A stretch of 53,608 nucleotides of DNA, taken from assembly GCF_000720175.1 (NCBI RefSeq), contig NZ_JOIX01000050.1:1-53608 (forward strand). The letters are read 5' to 3'. The DNA comes from Streptomyces sp. NRRL S-337 (GTDB lineage: Bacteria; Actinomycetota; Actinomycetes; Streptomycetales; Streptomycetaceae). Shown in pieces: positions 16,044 through 25,648 of the stretch (its first letter is position 1; each line of letters begins with the position of its first letter). The notes under the pieces are model-generated. The model saw nothing but the letters and a program-made list of their open reading frames with translations. It had not been told where the DNA came from and searched no databases. The translations under genes were made by a program, and so were the position numbers.

Positions 16044-18395
16044 ATGGCTGAGCGGCCGGAGACGCCTACCGCGCCCGAGCTCGTCGTCGAGTCCGACGGC
16101 GGCACCCAGGTCATGAATCCCGCCCGGATCTACCACGTGGGGCGGGACCCGCAGAGCGAGGTCGTGCTGAGCGACGCCCGGGTCTCCTGGCACCATGCGG
16201 TGCTGCAGGCCGAGGCCGGCCACTGGACGGTGCGGGACGAGGGCAGTACGAACGGCACCTTCGCGGACGGGCGGCGGGTCGAGGAGTCCGGGGTCGGACC
16301 GGGCAGCGTGATCCGGTTCGGCAACCCGGCCGACGGGCCGTGCGCGGTGCTCTCCCCGGTGCCCCGCCCGGAGCCGGTCCGACGGCCGTCCGCCGTCTCG
16401 CACCCCGCCGGCACCCACACCTTCCGCAGCCCCAGTTCCGTACGGCCGATCCCGGCCGCCCGGACCACCCGGATCGGCCGCGCACCCGACAACGACCTGG
16501 TCGTCGACGACCTGTCGGTCTCCCGCCGGCACGCCGAGCTGCGGGCCGGCCCGGAGGGCTTCGAGATCGTCGACCTGGGCAGCCACAACGGCACCTACCT
16601 CAACGGCCAGCCGGTCGACCGGGCGCCGCTGATCCCCGGCGACATCATCGGCATCGGCCACTCCGCGTTCGCGCTGGTCGGCGACGAACTGCAGGAGTTC
16701 ATCGACACCGGCGAGGTCTCGCTGGACGTCCAGGACCTGACCGTCCGGGTCGACGGCGGCCACAGGACGGAGAAGACGCTGCTGGACCGGGTGTCGTTCC
16801 CGGTCGGTGAGCGGACGCTGCTCGCCGTGGTCGGCCCGAGCGGCGCGGGCAAGTCGACGCTGCTCAACGCGCTGACCGGGCTGCGCCCCGCGGACGACGG
16901 CACGGTGCTCTACGACGGCCGCGACCTCTACCGCGACTACGCCGAACTGCGCCAGCGCATCGGTCTGGTGCCGCAGGACGACATCCTGCACCTGCAGCTG
17001 ACCGTGCGCCGGGCGCTCGGTTACGCGGCGCAGCTGCGTTTCCCCGAGGACACCGCGAAGGCCGAACGGCAGGCCCGGGTGGACGAGGTGATCCACGAGC
17101 TGGGCCTGGACGCCCGGGTGGACCAGCCGATCCACAGCCTCTCGGGCGGGCAGCGCAAGCGGGTCAGCGTGGCGCTGGAGCTGCTCACCAAGCCCTCGCT
17201 GCTCTTCCTCGACGAGCCGACCTCCGGACTCGACCCCGGGATGGACCGGTCGGTGATGCACATGCTGCGCGGCCTGGCGGACGACGGCCGCACGGTCATC
17301 GTCGTCACCCACAGCGTGCTCAGCCTGGACGTCTGCGACCGGTTGCTGGTCCTGGCGCCGGGCGGGACCATCGCGTACTACGGGCCGCCGGAGGAGGCGC
17401 TGCCGTACTTCGGGTTCACCCAGTGGCCGGAGGCGTTCGAGGCCTTCGAGAACGAAGTCGACCGGGACTGGGCGGGCACGTACCGGGCCTCGCCGCAGCA
17501 CCGGCGCTACATCGCGATGGACACCCACCAGCCGCCGCACGCCCCCGAGGCACCGACCGGATCGGTGGCCGCGCACAAGCCGCAGAGCTGGGGCGCCCAG
17601 CTGAACACGCTGGTGCGCCGGTACACGGCGGCGCTCACCGCCGACCGGACCTTCCTGATCATCATGGTCGCGCTGCCGTTCGTGATGGGGGCGATGGCGC
17701 ACGCCCTGGCCGGGTCCTCGCTCACGCCGGACACCTCGCTCAACGCCCTGCTGATCCTGTGCGTCGGGGCGGTGCTGACCGGCGCCGCCAACGCGGTGCG
17801 CGAACTGGTCAAGGAGCGGACGATCTACCAACGGGAGAGAGCCGTCGGCCTGTCCCGCTCGGCGTACCTGATGTCCAAGGTGCTGGTGCTCGGGCTGATC
17901 ACGGTCGTCCAGGCGGTGGTGCTGACGCTGGTCGCCCTGACCGGGGTGAAGCTGAACGTACCCGGTGGCAAAGGGGTGTTGCTGCCCGCCCTGATCGAAA
18001 TCATCCTCGCCGTCGCGCTGTTGGCGTTCACCGCCATGATGCTCGGCCTGATGGTCTCCGCGCTGGTGCGCAAGGAGGAGGTCACCATGCCGCTGCTGGT
18101 CCTCCTCGCGATCGTCCAGGTCGTGTTCTGCGGTGCGCTGCTCAAGCTGAACGGCGTACCGGGACTGGAGCAGCTGGCGTGGCTGGTGCCCTCGCGGTGG
18201 GCGCTGGGCGCCATGGCGGGCACCATCGACCTGCACCGGCTGCTGCCGGACCCCAGCACCGCGGACCCGCTGTTCCGGCACACCGCCGGGATCTGGCTGC
18301 TCGACATGGGCATGATGGTCGTGCTCTCGCTGGTCGCGGGCTTCGTGGTCATCCGGCTGCTGCGGCGGCACGAACCCGAGATCATGCGCGAATAG
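16044..18395 (+). CDS. FHA-FHA-ABC exporter (Rv1747-like)
   Basis: 783 aa half-transporter. Two FHA phosphothreonine-binding domains (about 28-100, with GRDPQSEVVLSDARVSWHHA and NGT; about 145-215, with GRAPDNDLVVDDLSVSRRHA and SHNGTYLNG), then an ABC ATPase (about 228-460: Walker A GPSGAGKST near 264, signature LSGGQRKRV, Walker B LLFLDEPTSGLD), then an ABC-2 type membrane domain of about six helices (about 540-780). Same architecture as mycobacterial Rv1747, whose FHA domains are targets of the neighbouring kinase PknF. Here a kinase gene lies in the same operon. Substrate unknown; lipid or glycolipid export is likely for the family. Confidence 0.92.
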   Translation: MAERPETPTAPELVVESDGGTQVMNPARIYHVGRDPQSEVVLSDARVSWHHAVLQAEAGHWTVRDEGSTNGTFADGRRVEESGVGPGSVIRFGNPADGPCAVLSPVPRPEPVRRPSAVSHPAGTHTFRSPSSVRPIPAARTTRIGRAPDNDLVVDDLSVSRRHAELRAGPEGFEIVDLGSHNGTYLNGQPVDRAPLIPGDIIGIGHSAFALVGDELQEFIDTGEVSLDVQDLTVRVDGGHRTEKTLLDRVSFPVGERTLLAVVGPSGAGKSTLLNALTGLRPADDGTVLYDGRDLYRDYAELRQRIGLVPQDDILHLQLTVRRALGYAAQLRFPEDTAKAERQARVDEVIHELGLDARVDQPIHSLSGGQRKRVSVALELLTKPSLLFLDEPTSGLDPGMDRSVMHMLRGLADDGRTVIVVTHSVLSLDVCDRLLVLAPGGTIAYYGPPEEALPYFGFTQWPEAFEAFENEVDRDWAGTYRASPQHRRYIAMDTHQPPHAPEAPTGSVAAHKPQSWGAQLNTLVRRYTAALTADRTFLIIMVALPFVMGAMAHALAGSSLTPDTSLNALLILCVGAVLTGAANAVRELVKERTIYQRERAVGLSRSAYLMSKVLVLGLITVVQAVVLTLVALTGVKLNVPGGKGVLLPALIEIILAVALLAFTAMMLGLMVSALVRKEEVTMPLLVLLAIVQVVFCGALLKLNGVPGLEQLAWLVPSRWALGAMAGTIDLHRLLPDPSTADPLFRHTAGIWLLDMGMMVVLSLVAGFVVIRLLRRHEPEIMRE

Positions 18396-18411
18396 CAGCG
18401 AGGAGCCGCCT

Positions 18412-18972
18412 GTGACCGCCCCTGTGTTCCTCCCCAGCCATGTCGTCCCGCCGGAGGGTATGGCGACGTGGTCGGCACCGGACGCGACCATGCCGAGCGC
18501 ACCGCTCGATCCGCTGCTGCCGGTCCAGGTCCTGGAGCGGCGCGGCGACTGGGCCCTGGCGCTGTGTTCCAACGGCTGGTCGGCCTGGGTGGACGGGCGG
18601 TTGCTGCTGGCGATCCCGCGCGATCCGCCGTCCGCCGCGCAGCCCGCCGCCCGGACCGCCGACCCGCGCCCGCTGCTGGGCGCGGCGGAGGGAGCGCTGG
18701 TCCGCTTCCGGCGGCTGGTCGAGGAGCTGGCGGCGGGTCAGCTGGACGGAGAGACGTTCACCGAGCGGACCCGGGGCCACCGGGTCGGGGTGGTCGTGGA
18801 CGGCGACGCGCTCTGGCTGTACGACGCCCGGCACGAGCGGTGGTGCTACTGCGACGGGGTGTCGTTGCAGACGTACGCGGTGGGGTCCCAGCCGTCGTCC
18901 CGGAGCGGCGAGGACGACACGCCGGCCACCTCCCACCAGCCGGCCACTCCCCCGCCGGGTGAGTACCGGTGA
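18412..18972 (+). CDS. SH3-like protein between ABC exporter and kinase
   Basis: 186 aa, not assigned to a named family with certainty. The middle (PLLPVQVLERRGDWALALCSNGWSAWVDGRLL) looks like a bacterial SH3-type barrel; a second folded segment runs about 80-155 (RFRRLVEELAAGQLDGETFTERTRGHRVG ... LWLYDARHERWCYCDG), and the tail is Ser/Thr/Pro-rich. No signal peptide. GTG start with GAGGAG at 18400-18405, 16 bp after the exporter stop; its TGA overlaps the kinase GTG. It may link or regulate kinase and exporter (inference). Confidence 0.75.
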   Translation: MTAPVFLPSHVVPPEGMATWSAPDATMPSAPLDPLLPVQVLERRGDWALALCSNGWSAWVDGRLLLAIPRDPPSAAQPAARTADPRPLLGAAEGALVRFRRLVEELAAGQLDGETFTERTRGHRVGVVVDGDALWLYDARHERWCYCDGVSLQTYAVGSQPSSRSGEDDTPATSHQPATPPPGEYR

Positions 18973-20027
18973 ACGGCGCGCCGGACGAGCGGGACCGGTC
19001 GCGCACCACGGCGCCCGACTCGTCGGGGCTGCGCGGGCGGCGGATCGCCGAGTACCTGCTGCAGGACGAGATCGGCCGGGGCGGGATGGCGGTGGTCTAC
19101 CGGGCGGAGGACCTGCGGCTCGGCCGGACCGTGGCGGTGAAGCTGCTGGCGCCCGAGCTCGCCCGCAACGACAGCTTCCGGCAGCGGTTCGCGCACGAGT
19201 CGCGGGTGGCCGCGGCGATCGACCATCCACACATCGTGCCGGTCTTCGAGGCCGGCGAGACCGAGGGCATGCTCTACATCGCGATGCGGTACGTCCAGGG
19301 CAAGGACCTGGCGGCACTGCTGAGCCGGGAGGGGCCGCTCTCGCTGGAGACCACGTGCCGGATCGCGCTGCAGGTGGCCTCCGCGCTGGACGCCGCGCAT
19401 GCGCACGACCTGGTCCATCGGGACGTCAAACCGGGCAACATCCTGATCGCCGAGGGGACCGACACCGACCGCCCCGAGCACGCCTATCTGACCGACTTCG
19501 GGCTGACGAAGAAGTCGCTGTCGCTGACCGGGCTCACCAGGGTCGGCCAGTTCGTCGGCACGCTGGACTACGTGGCGCCCGAGCAGATCTCGGGCCGCCC
19601 GGTGGACGGCCGGTGCGATGTCTACAGCCTGGCCTGTGTGGTCTTCGAGATGCTGACCGGGGCGCCGCCGTTCCGGCGGGAGGACGACATGGCGCTGCTG
19701 TGGGCCCACATGAACGCCGCGCCGCCGGTCCTCACCACCCTGCGGCAGGATCTGCCGCCGGCCGTCGACCCGGTCTTCACCCGCTCACTCGCCAAGACGC
19801 CGGACGACCGGTACGAGACCTGCCGGGGCTTCGTGGCGGCGCTGCGCGCGGCCGGGCGGACCGTGCCGCCCCCCAAGAAAACGCCGCCGCCGGAGGATCA
19901 TCAGCGGACCCAGGTGGACACCGGGCCGGTCGTGGCCGGCGGCCAGGCGGGTGGGAGCGACCGGCGCGGCACACCGCCGCCCCCGCCGCGCTGGGCAGCC
20001 CCGGTGTTCCGCGGCCGGACGCACTAG
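18969..20027 (+). CDS. Serine/threonine protein kinase
   Basis: 352 aa PknB-type kinase. Gly loop GRGGMAVVY, catalytic Lys58 in VAVK, HRDVKPGN (H150-D152), DFG at 176-178, activation segment ending GTLDYVAPEQ. The catalytic domain ends near residue 300, followed by a Pro-rich tail; no transmembrane helix or sensor domain, so it is cytosolic unless anchored by a partner. GTG start overlaps the previous stop by 4 bp (GTGA). By analogy with PknF/Rv1747 it probably phosphorylates the FHA-ABC exporter. Confidence 0.92.
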   Translation: MNGAPDERDRSRTTAPDSSGLRGRRIAEYLLQDEIGRGGMAVVYRAEDLRLGRTVAVKLLAPELARNDSFRQRFAHESRVAAAIDHPHIVPVFEAGETEGMLYIAMRYVQGKDLAALLSREGPLSLETTCRIALQVASALDAAHAHDLVHRDVKPGNILIAEGTDTDRPEHAYLTDFGLTKKSLSLTGLTRVGQFVGTLDYVAPEQISGRPVDGRCDVYSLACVVFEMLTGAPPFRREDDMALLWAHMNAAPPVLTTLRQDLPPAVDPVFTRSLAKTPDDRYETCRGFVAALRAAGRTVPPPKKTPPPEDHQRTQVDTGPVVAGGQAGGSDRRGTPPPPPRWAAPVFRGRTH

Positions 20028-20084
20028 GCCCGGTCGTCGAACTCCCGCCTGCCTCGCGACGCCTGGCACGCACGCTCTCAGGCC

Positions 20085-21413
20085 TTAGCGGCCCGGAGGG
20101 CGGTGGCCCGGGCCGTCGTTCCGTACCTCGCCGCGGTGCCGTACCCCCCGGGCCAGGAGGCTGCCGAGGAAGCCGGTGACCAGTCCCCAGGCGGCGCCCA
20201 CGCCCACCAGCCGGAGGAGCTGGGGCTGCAGGGTGACCTTGCCGCCCAGATTGCCGCCGAGGTCGCCGATGCCGATCAGGGAGAGCCCGTAGTGGGCGTA
20301 GACCCGGGTGAGCATGCCGACGACGAACAGGGTCAGCGCGAGGGCCACCGCCAGGTCCACGGCGTGCCGCCAGGCCGGCCGCCGGGCCGGGGAGCGGACC
20401 GCGGCCAGGAACGCGGCGGTCAGCAGGACCACCGCCGCGATCACCGGCAGCCACCAGGCGCGGCCGTCCTGTTCGGCGAGCGACCCGAGGTCGAGGGTGC
20501 CCTGCTCATGGGTGCGCAGCACCCGGTCCAGGGCGTGCGGCAGGGGCAGTCCGATGGCTTTGTCGACATGGCCCGTCCAGCCGCCGCCGGTCCCGATGCC
20601 CAGCGCCATCCAGGCGAGGTTGGGCAGCCCGAGGAAGACCACCGCGAGGGTGTTCGTGGGGTGGTCGCCGGTGATCAGCTCGATGACGGCGATGACCAGC
20701 GCGATCGCCGCGTAGACCAGCATGGTCAGCACCATGGCGAAGGCCGGCGGCCGGAGCGAGTCCTGGTAATGCAGCAGCCGGGAGGAGAGCGGGGCGCGGC
20801 GGGCGACCAGGAAGGTCAGCGCGAGCACCGCCAGCACCCACAGCAGCCCGAAGCCCAGCGTCGCGCCCAGGTCGGGGCGGAAGCCGACGGTGGGGGTGGT
20901 GCCCAGTTCGGCGCCGATTTCGTCGGCGAGGTCGTTGCCCACCGAGATCCGGAAGCTGTGCCGGGCGGCGAGCGCGATCAGCAGGAGCAGGACCAGCCAG
21001 CACACGGCCGTACGGGCGACCCGGGCGAGCAGTTCCGCCGTGCCGGCCACCGCCCGGTGGCGCAGCGGCAGCAGGAAGACGGAGGCGGTCACCAGCGCAC
21101 CGGCCAGCGTGACCGAGAGCGGCACGACGTCGAGCGCGGCGTCCGCCTGGACGATGATCCCGGCGTCACCGGTCAGGCCGATCGAGCCGCCGGCGGCGAC
21201 CACGACGGCGGCCGCCACGACGGAGGGGAACGCCCCGCCCGGCAGGCCCGTGGCGCCGGCCGCCCACAGGCCGATCGCGGCGACCACGATCATGGTCAGG
21301 AATCCGGCCGCGGCCGCCCCGAGGGCCTGCCCCCAGGCCCGGAGGGCGGCCGGTACGCCGCCGGGAGGGACCGGTCCGGGACCGGCCGGGGCGGGGCCTC
21401 GGATCTGGCTCAC
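20085..21413 (-). CDS. Streptophobe-family membrane protein
   Basis: 442 aa very hydrophobic protein with about ten helices, matching the Streptomyces streptophobe family by overall layout and by segments such as AGFLTMIVVAAIGLWAAGA and VVFLGLPNLAWMALGIGTGG. Molecular role is unknown for the family. GTG 21413 is preferred over ATG 21440 because AGGAGG lies 6 nt before it. Convergent with the kinase operon, 57-bp gap. Confidence 0.8.
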   Translation of the reverse strand: MSQIRGPAPAGPGPVPPGGVPAALRAWGQALGAAAAGFLTMIVVAAIGLWAAGATGLPGGAFPSVVAAAVVVAAGGSIGLTGDAGIIVQADAALDVVPLSVTLAGALVTASVFLLPLRHRAVAGTAELLARVARTAVCWLVLLLLIALAARHSFRISVGNDLADEIGAELGTTPTVGFRPDLGATLGFGLLWVLAVLALTFLVARRAPLSSRLLHYQDSLRPPAFAMVLTMLVYAAIALVIAVIELITGDHPTNTLAVVFLGLPNLAWMALGIGTGGGWTGHVDKAIGLPLPHALDRVLRTHEQGTLDLGSLAEQDGRAWWLPVIAAVVLLTAAFLAAVRSPARRPAWRHAVDLAVALALTLFVVGMLTRVYAHYGLSLIGIGDLGGNLGGKVTLQPQLLRLVGVGAAWGLVTGFLGSLLARGVRHRGEVRNDGPGHRPPGR

Positions 21414-21671
21414 GCGCTGCCTCCTCGCCTTCCCCGGCATTCAGTCATTGCGACAACTGCCGCAATTACCTCATCAGTCGAACGCGCCCGCCACCGAAGG
21501 CACGCCCCCTGCCGTACGTGCGCGCCCCGTCGCGTACGCGTCCTGGCCACGTGCGCGCCCTCGTCGCCCCGCTTGCGGACGGCGCCGACCTGAGGCAGAC
21601 AATTACCTATAAGGGGAACAAACAGCACCGCATCCGTGTAGCCGGATGGCCCTGTGCCGGAAGAGGGACCC

Positions 21672-22988
21672 GTGACATCTCCACCGCCGCCCGACAGCCA
21701 CCCCACGGGGCCGCCCACCGGTCCCCTCTCGGGCCGGCCCTCCGGCCCCTCGCGCGAGCCGACGCAGGTGGGCTCCGGGCCCGGGCTGCCCCAGCCGCAA
21801 CCCGGCAGACCGGAAGGGCCGAGGCCCCCGGGCGGCCGGGGCAGGGGCGGCGGGGGTGGGGGCTGGGGCGGCGGAGCCGGGGGCGGCGGCCCCTGGTGGC
21901 GCTCCGCACCCAAGGTCGCCATCGTGGCCGCGGCCGTCGTCGCGGCGGTGATCCTGACCATCGTCCTCACCCGGCCGGGCGGCGGCTCCGCCTCGGCCGA
22001 GGTGTTCGCCGAACCGGCCGCCTCGACCGGCCCGAACCCGGTCACCAAGTCCACGGCGAACGAGTCCAGCGCGGCCCCGTCGGTCCGCCCCGTGAAGCCC
22101 TCCCAGGGCACCAACAGCCAGATCCCCGGCTCGATGCCGGGCCTCTACGGCGGCACCGAGCACACCGCGAGCTGCAACGTCGAGAAGCAGATCACGTACC
22201 TGGAGAGCCAGCCGGCGAAGCGCCAGGCGTTCGCCGGGGCGCTGGACAAGGCGCCCGGTGACATCCCGTCGTACCTGCGGTCGATGACGCCGGTACAGCT
22301 GGGCTACGACACCCGGGTCACCAACCACGGCTACAAGGACGGCAAGGCGTACCCCTTCCAGTCGGTCCTGCAGGCCGGCACCGCCGTCCTCGTCGACAGC
22401 TACGGGGTACCGCGGGTGCGCTGCAAGTGCGGCAACCCGCTGACCGGGCCGGAGGCCCTGGCGAAGGGCGCCAGGACGACCGGTCAGACCTGGCCCGGCT
22501 ACCAGCCCACCAACGCGGTCGTCGTCACGCCCGCCCCTTCCGAGGTCCAGGAATTCACCCTGCGCAACCCGAAGACCGGCCAGTGGTTCAAGCGCCCCAA
22601 GGGTGAGACCGGCGCGGCCGCGGACCACCCGTCGGCCCCGCCGAAGGAGACGCCCAGCGGTCCCCCGTCCTCGATGCGCCCGTCCGGACCGCCCGCACCG
22701 GGCGAGACCGTACCGGGCTCCCCGACGACGGAACCCGGCACGCCACCCTCCGGTGGTTCGTCTCCGCCGGAGAGCAGTACCGGCGGCTCCAGTTCCGAGG
22801 GCGGGACGACGCCCGAGACACCGAGCGTCCCCAGTGAGGGCACGACCGGCGGTGAGTCGTCCACGGGCGGTGAAACCCCTGGCGGGTCCACACCGGGCGG
22901 CTCCACACCGGGCGGTTCCACCCCCGGTGGCGGATCGTCGGGCAACGAGTCCCACCCGAGCGGGGAGACCCCGGCCCCGGCCAGTTGA
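21672..22988 (+). CDS. DUF6777-domain membrane-anchored protein
   Basis: 438 aa. Disordered Pro/Gly-rich N-terminus, one TM helix (VAIVAAAVVAAVILTIVLT, about 75-95), an extracellular domain with three Cys (one in HTASCNVEK, two in RVRCKCGNPL) and the segment YDTRVTNHGYKDGKAYPFQSVLQAGTA-type region characteristic of DUF6777, then a long Pro/Ser/Thr/Gly tail including three GGSTP repeats. Function unknown; topology suggests a surface-exposed, wall-spanning protein. GTG 21672 (GAGGGA just upstream) is preferred to GTG 21654. An AT-rich TATAAGG element at 21608-21614 may belong to its promoter. Confidence 0.75.
   Translation: MTSPPPPDSHPTGPPTGPLSGRPSGPSREPTQVGSGPGLPQPQPGRPEGPRPPGGRGRGGGGGGWGGGAGGGGPWWRSAPKVAIVAAAVVAAVILTIVLTRPGGGSASAEVFAEPAASTGPNPVTKSTANESSAAPSVRPVKPSQGTNSQIPGSMPGLYGGTEHTASCNVEKQITYLESQPAKRQAFAGALDKAPGDIPSYLRSMTPVQLGYDTRVTNHGYKDGKAYPFQSVLQAGTAVLVDSYGVPRVRCKCGNPLTGPEALAKGARTTGQTWPGYQPTNAVVVTPAPSEVQEFTLRNPKTGQWFKRPKGETGAAADHPSAPPKETPSGPPSSMRPSGPPAPGETVPGSPTTEPGTPPSGGSSPPESSTGGSSSEGGTTPETPSVPSEGTTGGESSTGGETPGGSTPGGSTPGGSTPGGGSSGNESHPSGETPAPAS
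22881..22925 (+). repeat. 15-bp in-frame coding repeat x3
   Basis: Units 22881-22895, 22896-22910 and 22911-22925 each encode Gly-Gly-Ser-Thr-Pro in the disordered tail of the DUF6777 protein. Copy number could vary between strains without breaking the frame. Confidence 0.85.
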
Positions 22989-23165
22989 CGCCCCGGCGCA
23001 CACCGCTCGATATCGAACCGTGTCCTGAAATTCCGGCGCGGCGGACAACCTCCACAGCGGACACACCCTCTGCATAGGCGGCGGGTGCATGGGCAGCCTT
23101 GACGGTTCCCCCCTTACCAGGGCCGGGCCCCGCCACTGTCAGCGTTCTGCTTTGGAGGGACCCCC

Positions 23166-24347
23166 GTGCACCCCGCACTCCGCCGCCACCCCGCCCGGTT
23201 GATACCCGTCCTCGCCGCGGCGGCCGGTCTGCTGACCGCGTGCGGCGGTGGCGGTGCCGGATCGACGAAGGCCGACGAGCCGCCGGCCAAGGTGAGCGTC
23301 ACGCCGGCCGCGGGCAGCAAGGCGGCCAAGCTCGGCTCGGCGATATCCGTGCGGGCCGCCGGCGGCAAGCTGACCTCGGTCGACGTCAAGGACGACAAGG
23401 GCGGCACGGTCGACGGCCGGCTGTCCGGTGACGGCACGTCATGGACCTCCAACGGCAAGGTCAAGCCGGCGACCACCTACACCGTCCGGACCCGGACGAC
23501 CTCCGACCAGGGCCGGAAGGCCGCGGCCAGCTCGACCTTCACCACCGAGAAGGCCGACAGGATCAACAAGCTCACCAACACCCCGGGCGGTGGCCAGACC
23601 GTCGGCACCGGAATGCCGATATCGATCCTCTTCGACCACCCGATAGCCAAGGACCGGCGCGCCGAGATCGAGAAGGCGCTGAAGGTCACCACCCAGCCGA
23701 AGGTCACCGGCGCCTGGGGCTGGGTCAAGGACTACTCCGGCAAGGACCGCATCGACTGGCGTCCCAAGGACTACTGGCCGAGCGGCACGAAGGTCTCGGT
23801 GAAGGGCGCGCTGTCCGGCGTCAACTCGGGCGACGCGGGCGGCTGGTTCGCCCGCGACTACAACTTCGGCTTCACCATAGGCGCCGACCACAAGGCCGTC
23901 ATCGACGTACCGGCGCACCGCCTGACGATGTACGAGAACGGCAAGGACGTCGGCAGCATCACCGGCTCCGCGGGCTCCCCGCAGGACCCGACCCGCGGCG
24001 GCGTGCACACCGTCCGCAGCAAGAACGCCGCCGAGACCATGGACTCCGCCACCATCGGCCACGGCGACGAGTGGATGCTCGACTCGCAGTGGGTCACCCA
24101 CCTCACCGCGTCCGGCACCTTCCTGCACTCCGCCCCCTGGAACAAGTCCCTCGGCGTGGTCAACAACAGCCACGGCTGCTTCGGCATGACCACCTCGGAC
24201 GCCAAGAAGGTCTACGACTTCCTGACCATCGGCTCCACGGTCGAGGTGAAGGGCACCTCCAACCCCAACAAGACCGACGTCGGCAACGGCCTGGAGGTCT
24301 GGCAGGAGAGCTGGCAGCAGTGGCAGCAGCGGAGCGCCCTGAAGTAG
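23166..24347 (+). CDS. L,D-transpeptidase lipoprotein
   Basis: 393 aa. Lipoprotein signal with lipobox LLTAC (Cys26), a Ser/Gly/Thr linker, two Ig-like domains (about 40-235), and a YkuD catalytic domain (about 240-365) with VNNSHGCFGM, catalytic Cys338. Forms 3-3 cross-links between meso-DAP or LL-DAP stems in peptidoglycan, outside the membrane. The two-Ig plus YkuD plus Trp/Gln-rich C-terminal tail layout matches mycobacterial LdtMt2-type enzymes. GTG start preceded by GGAGGGA. Confidence 0.92.
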   Translation: MHPALRRHPARLIPVLAAAAGLLTACGGGGAGSTKADEPPAKVSVTPAAGSKAAKLGSAISVRAAGGKLTSVDVKDDKGGTVDGRLSGDGTSWTSNGKVKPATTYTVRTRTTSDQGRKAAASSTFTTEKADRINKLTNTPGGGQTVGTGMPISILFDHPIAKDRRAEIEKALKVTTQPKVTGAWGWVKDYSGKDRIDWRPKDYWPSGTKVSVKGALSGVNSGDAGGWFARDYNFGFTIGADHKAVIDVPAHRLTMYENGKDVGSITGSAGSPQDPTRGGVHTVRSKNAAETMDSATIGHGDEWMLDSQWVTHLTASGTFLHSAPWNKSLGVVNNSHGCFGMTTSDAKKVYDFLTIGSTVEVKGTSNPNKTDVGNGLEVWQESWQQWQQRSALK

Positions 24348-24360
24348 CCACCGGGAAAAG

Positions 24361-24413
24361 CGCGCCTTCCGGCACCGGTACGGGCACCGGCACCGTCCGG
24401 GCCGGAAGGCGCG
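24361..24413. terminator. Bidirectional hairpin terminator
   Basis: Perfect 13-bp arms CGCGCCTTCCGGC (24361-24373) and GCCGGAAGGCGCG (24401-24413) with a 27-nt loop that is itself GC-rich. Lies between the convergent L,D-transpeptidase and aldo/keto reductase genes. Confidence 0.8.
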
Positions 24414-24417
24414 ACGG

Positions 24418-25476
24418 TCAGCGGATCCCGTCGGCCGTACGGCGGTAGGTCGAGCGCCGGTCCTCGATGTCGGGCCAGCGGTCGCCGTAGACGGTGTCGA
24501 GGATGCCCGGCTCCCGGAGGAAGTCGTGCGGGAAGCCCAGCGGCACCGCGCTCACCCGGTCGAGCCGGGCCGTGGCGTCCGCGTCCAGCTCGACGTCGAC
24601 GCTGGCGAGGTTGTCGGCGAGCTGGCTCTCCTTGGTGGCGCCGATGATCGGGACGATGTTGCCGGGCCGGCTGCGCAGCCAGGCCAGCGCCACCTGCGCC
24701 GGGCTCCAGCCGCCCTCCTCGGCGATCTCCAGCACCGTGCCGATGGTCTCGTCCGCGTTGTGGTCGCGGGCGACCTCGGAATCGACGGTGGTGAGCCGGC
24801 CTTGTTCGCCGCGGCGGTACTTGCCGGTGAGCTTGCCGGCCGCCAGCGGCGCCCAGGCGAGGACCGCCAGGTCGAAGGCGCGGGCCTGCGGCAGGAGTTC
24901 CCGCTCCGGGGTCCGCTCCAGCAGGTTGTAGCGCAGCTGCGAGCCGGCGAAGGCGGTCCAGCCGCGCAGTTCGGCGAGGGTGTTGGCCTGGGCGATCTCC
25001 CAGGCCGCCCAGTCGGAGACGCCGATGTAGAGCACCTTGCCCGCCCGCACCACGTCGTCGAGCGCCCGCATGACCTCCTCGACCGGGGTGAAGTTGTCCC
25101 GGGCGTGCACCCACAGCACGTCGAGGTGGTCGGTCCGCAGCCGCGCGAGGCTGGCCTCGACCGAACGGATCAGGTTCTTGCGGTGGTTGCCCGCCGCGTT
25201 CACGTCGCCCTTGCGCGTGACACAGGTGTATTTGCTCGCCAGGACGAAGGCGTCCCGGCGGCCCTCCAGAAGTTCCCCCAGCATCCGCTCGGAGGAGCCC
25301 CCGGTGTAGTTGTTGGCGGTGTCGAGGAAGTTGCCGCCCGCGTCGGCGTAGGCGTCCAGGATCCGGGCGCTGGTCTCCTTGGGGGTGCCCCAGCCCCATT
25401 CCTCGCCGAACGTCATCGTGCCCAGGCTCAGCTCGCTCACCCGCAAGCCGGTCCTGCCGAACAGTGTGTAGCGCAC
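24418..25476 (-). CDS. Aldo/keto reductase
   Basis: 352 aa NADPH-dependent aldo/keto reductase of the YakC/Tas-like group. Tetrad visible: Asp and Tyr in FLDTANNYTGGSSE, Lys in FVLASKYT, His in LDVLWVHARD. C-terminal NADP-binding elements include IIGATKESQLADNL. Cytosolic carbonyl reduction; substrate unknown. Monocistronic between a terminator and the phospholipase gene. Confidence 0.9.
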   Translation of the reverse strand: MRYTLFGRTGLRVSELSLGTMTFGEEWGWGTPKETSARILDAYADAGGNFLDTANNYTGGSSERMLGELLEGRRDAFVLASKYTCVTRKGDVNAAGNHRKNLIRSVEASLARLRTDHLDVLWVHARDNFTPVEEVMRALDDVVRAGKVLYIGVSDWAAWEIAQANTLAELRGWTAFAGSQLRYNLLERTPERELLPQARAFDLAVLAWAPLAAGKLTGKYRRGEQGRLTTVDSEVARDHNADETIGTVLEIAEEGGWSPAQVALAWLRSRPGNIVPIIGATKESQLADNLASVDVELDADATARLDRVSAVPLGFPHDFLREPGILDTVYGDRWPDIEDRRSTYRRTADGIR

Positions 25477-25605
25477 GTGGTTCCCTTCGGTCCGCGCTGG
25501 CCGGTCGTGGTCGCCACGCTAGGAGCTGGAGTGCGCTTGAGGGCAAGTCATCGGCGTGTGGGGGTGCGCGTGTCACCGGGCGTCGCCCCGGTGGGCGGTG
25601 CCGTG

Positions 25606-25638
25606 CCGGGGCGCCCGCGTGTGCGGCGGGCGCCCCGG
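25606..25638 (-). terminator. Hairpin terminator of the phospholipase gene
   Basis: Perfect 13-bp stem CCGGGGCGCCCGC (25606-25618) / GCGGGCGCCCCGG (25626-25638), 7-nt loop, 11 nt past the phospholipase stop codon. Confidence 0.85.
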
Positions 25639-25648
25639 CCGGTCCCGG

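Noticed and set aside
15915..18572. 885-codon minus-strand frame over the FHA-ABC gene
   Set aside because: Shadow frame; the plus strand has clear FHA, Walker and ABC-2 motifs.
21603..23090. 495-codon minus-strand frame over the DUF6777 gene
   Set aside because: Gly/Arg-rich shadow; no motifs, while the plus frame has a TM helix and family features.
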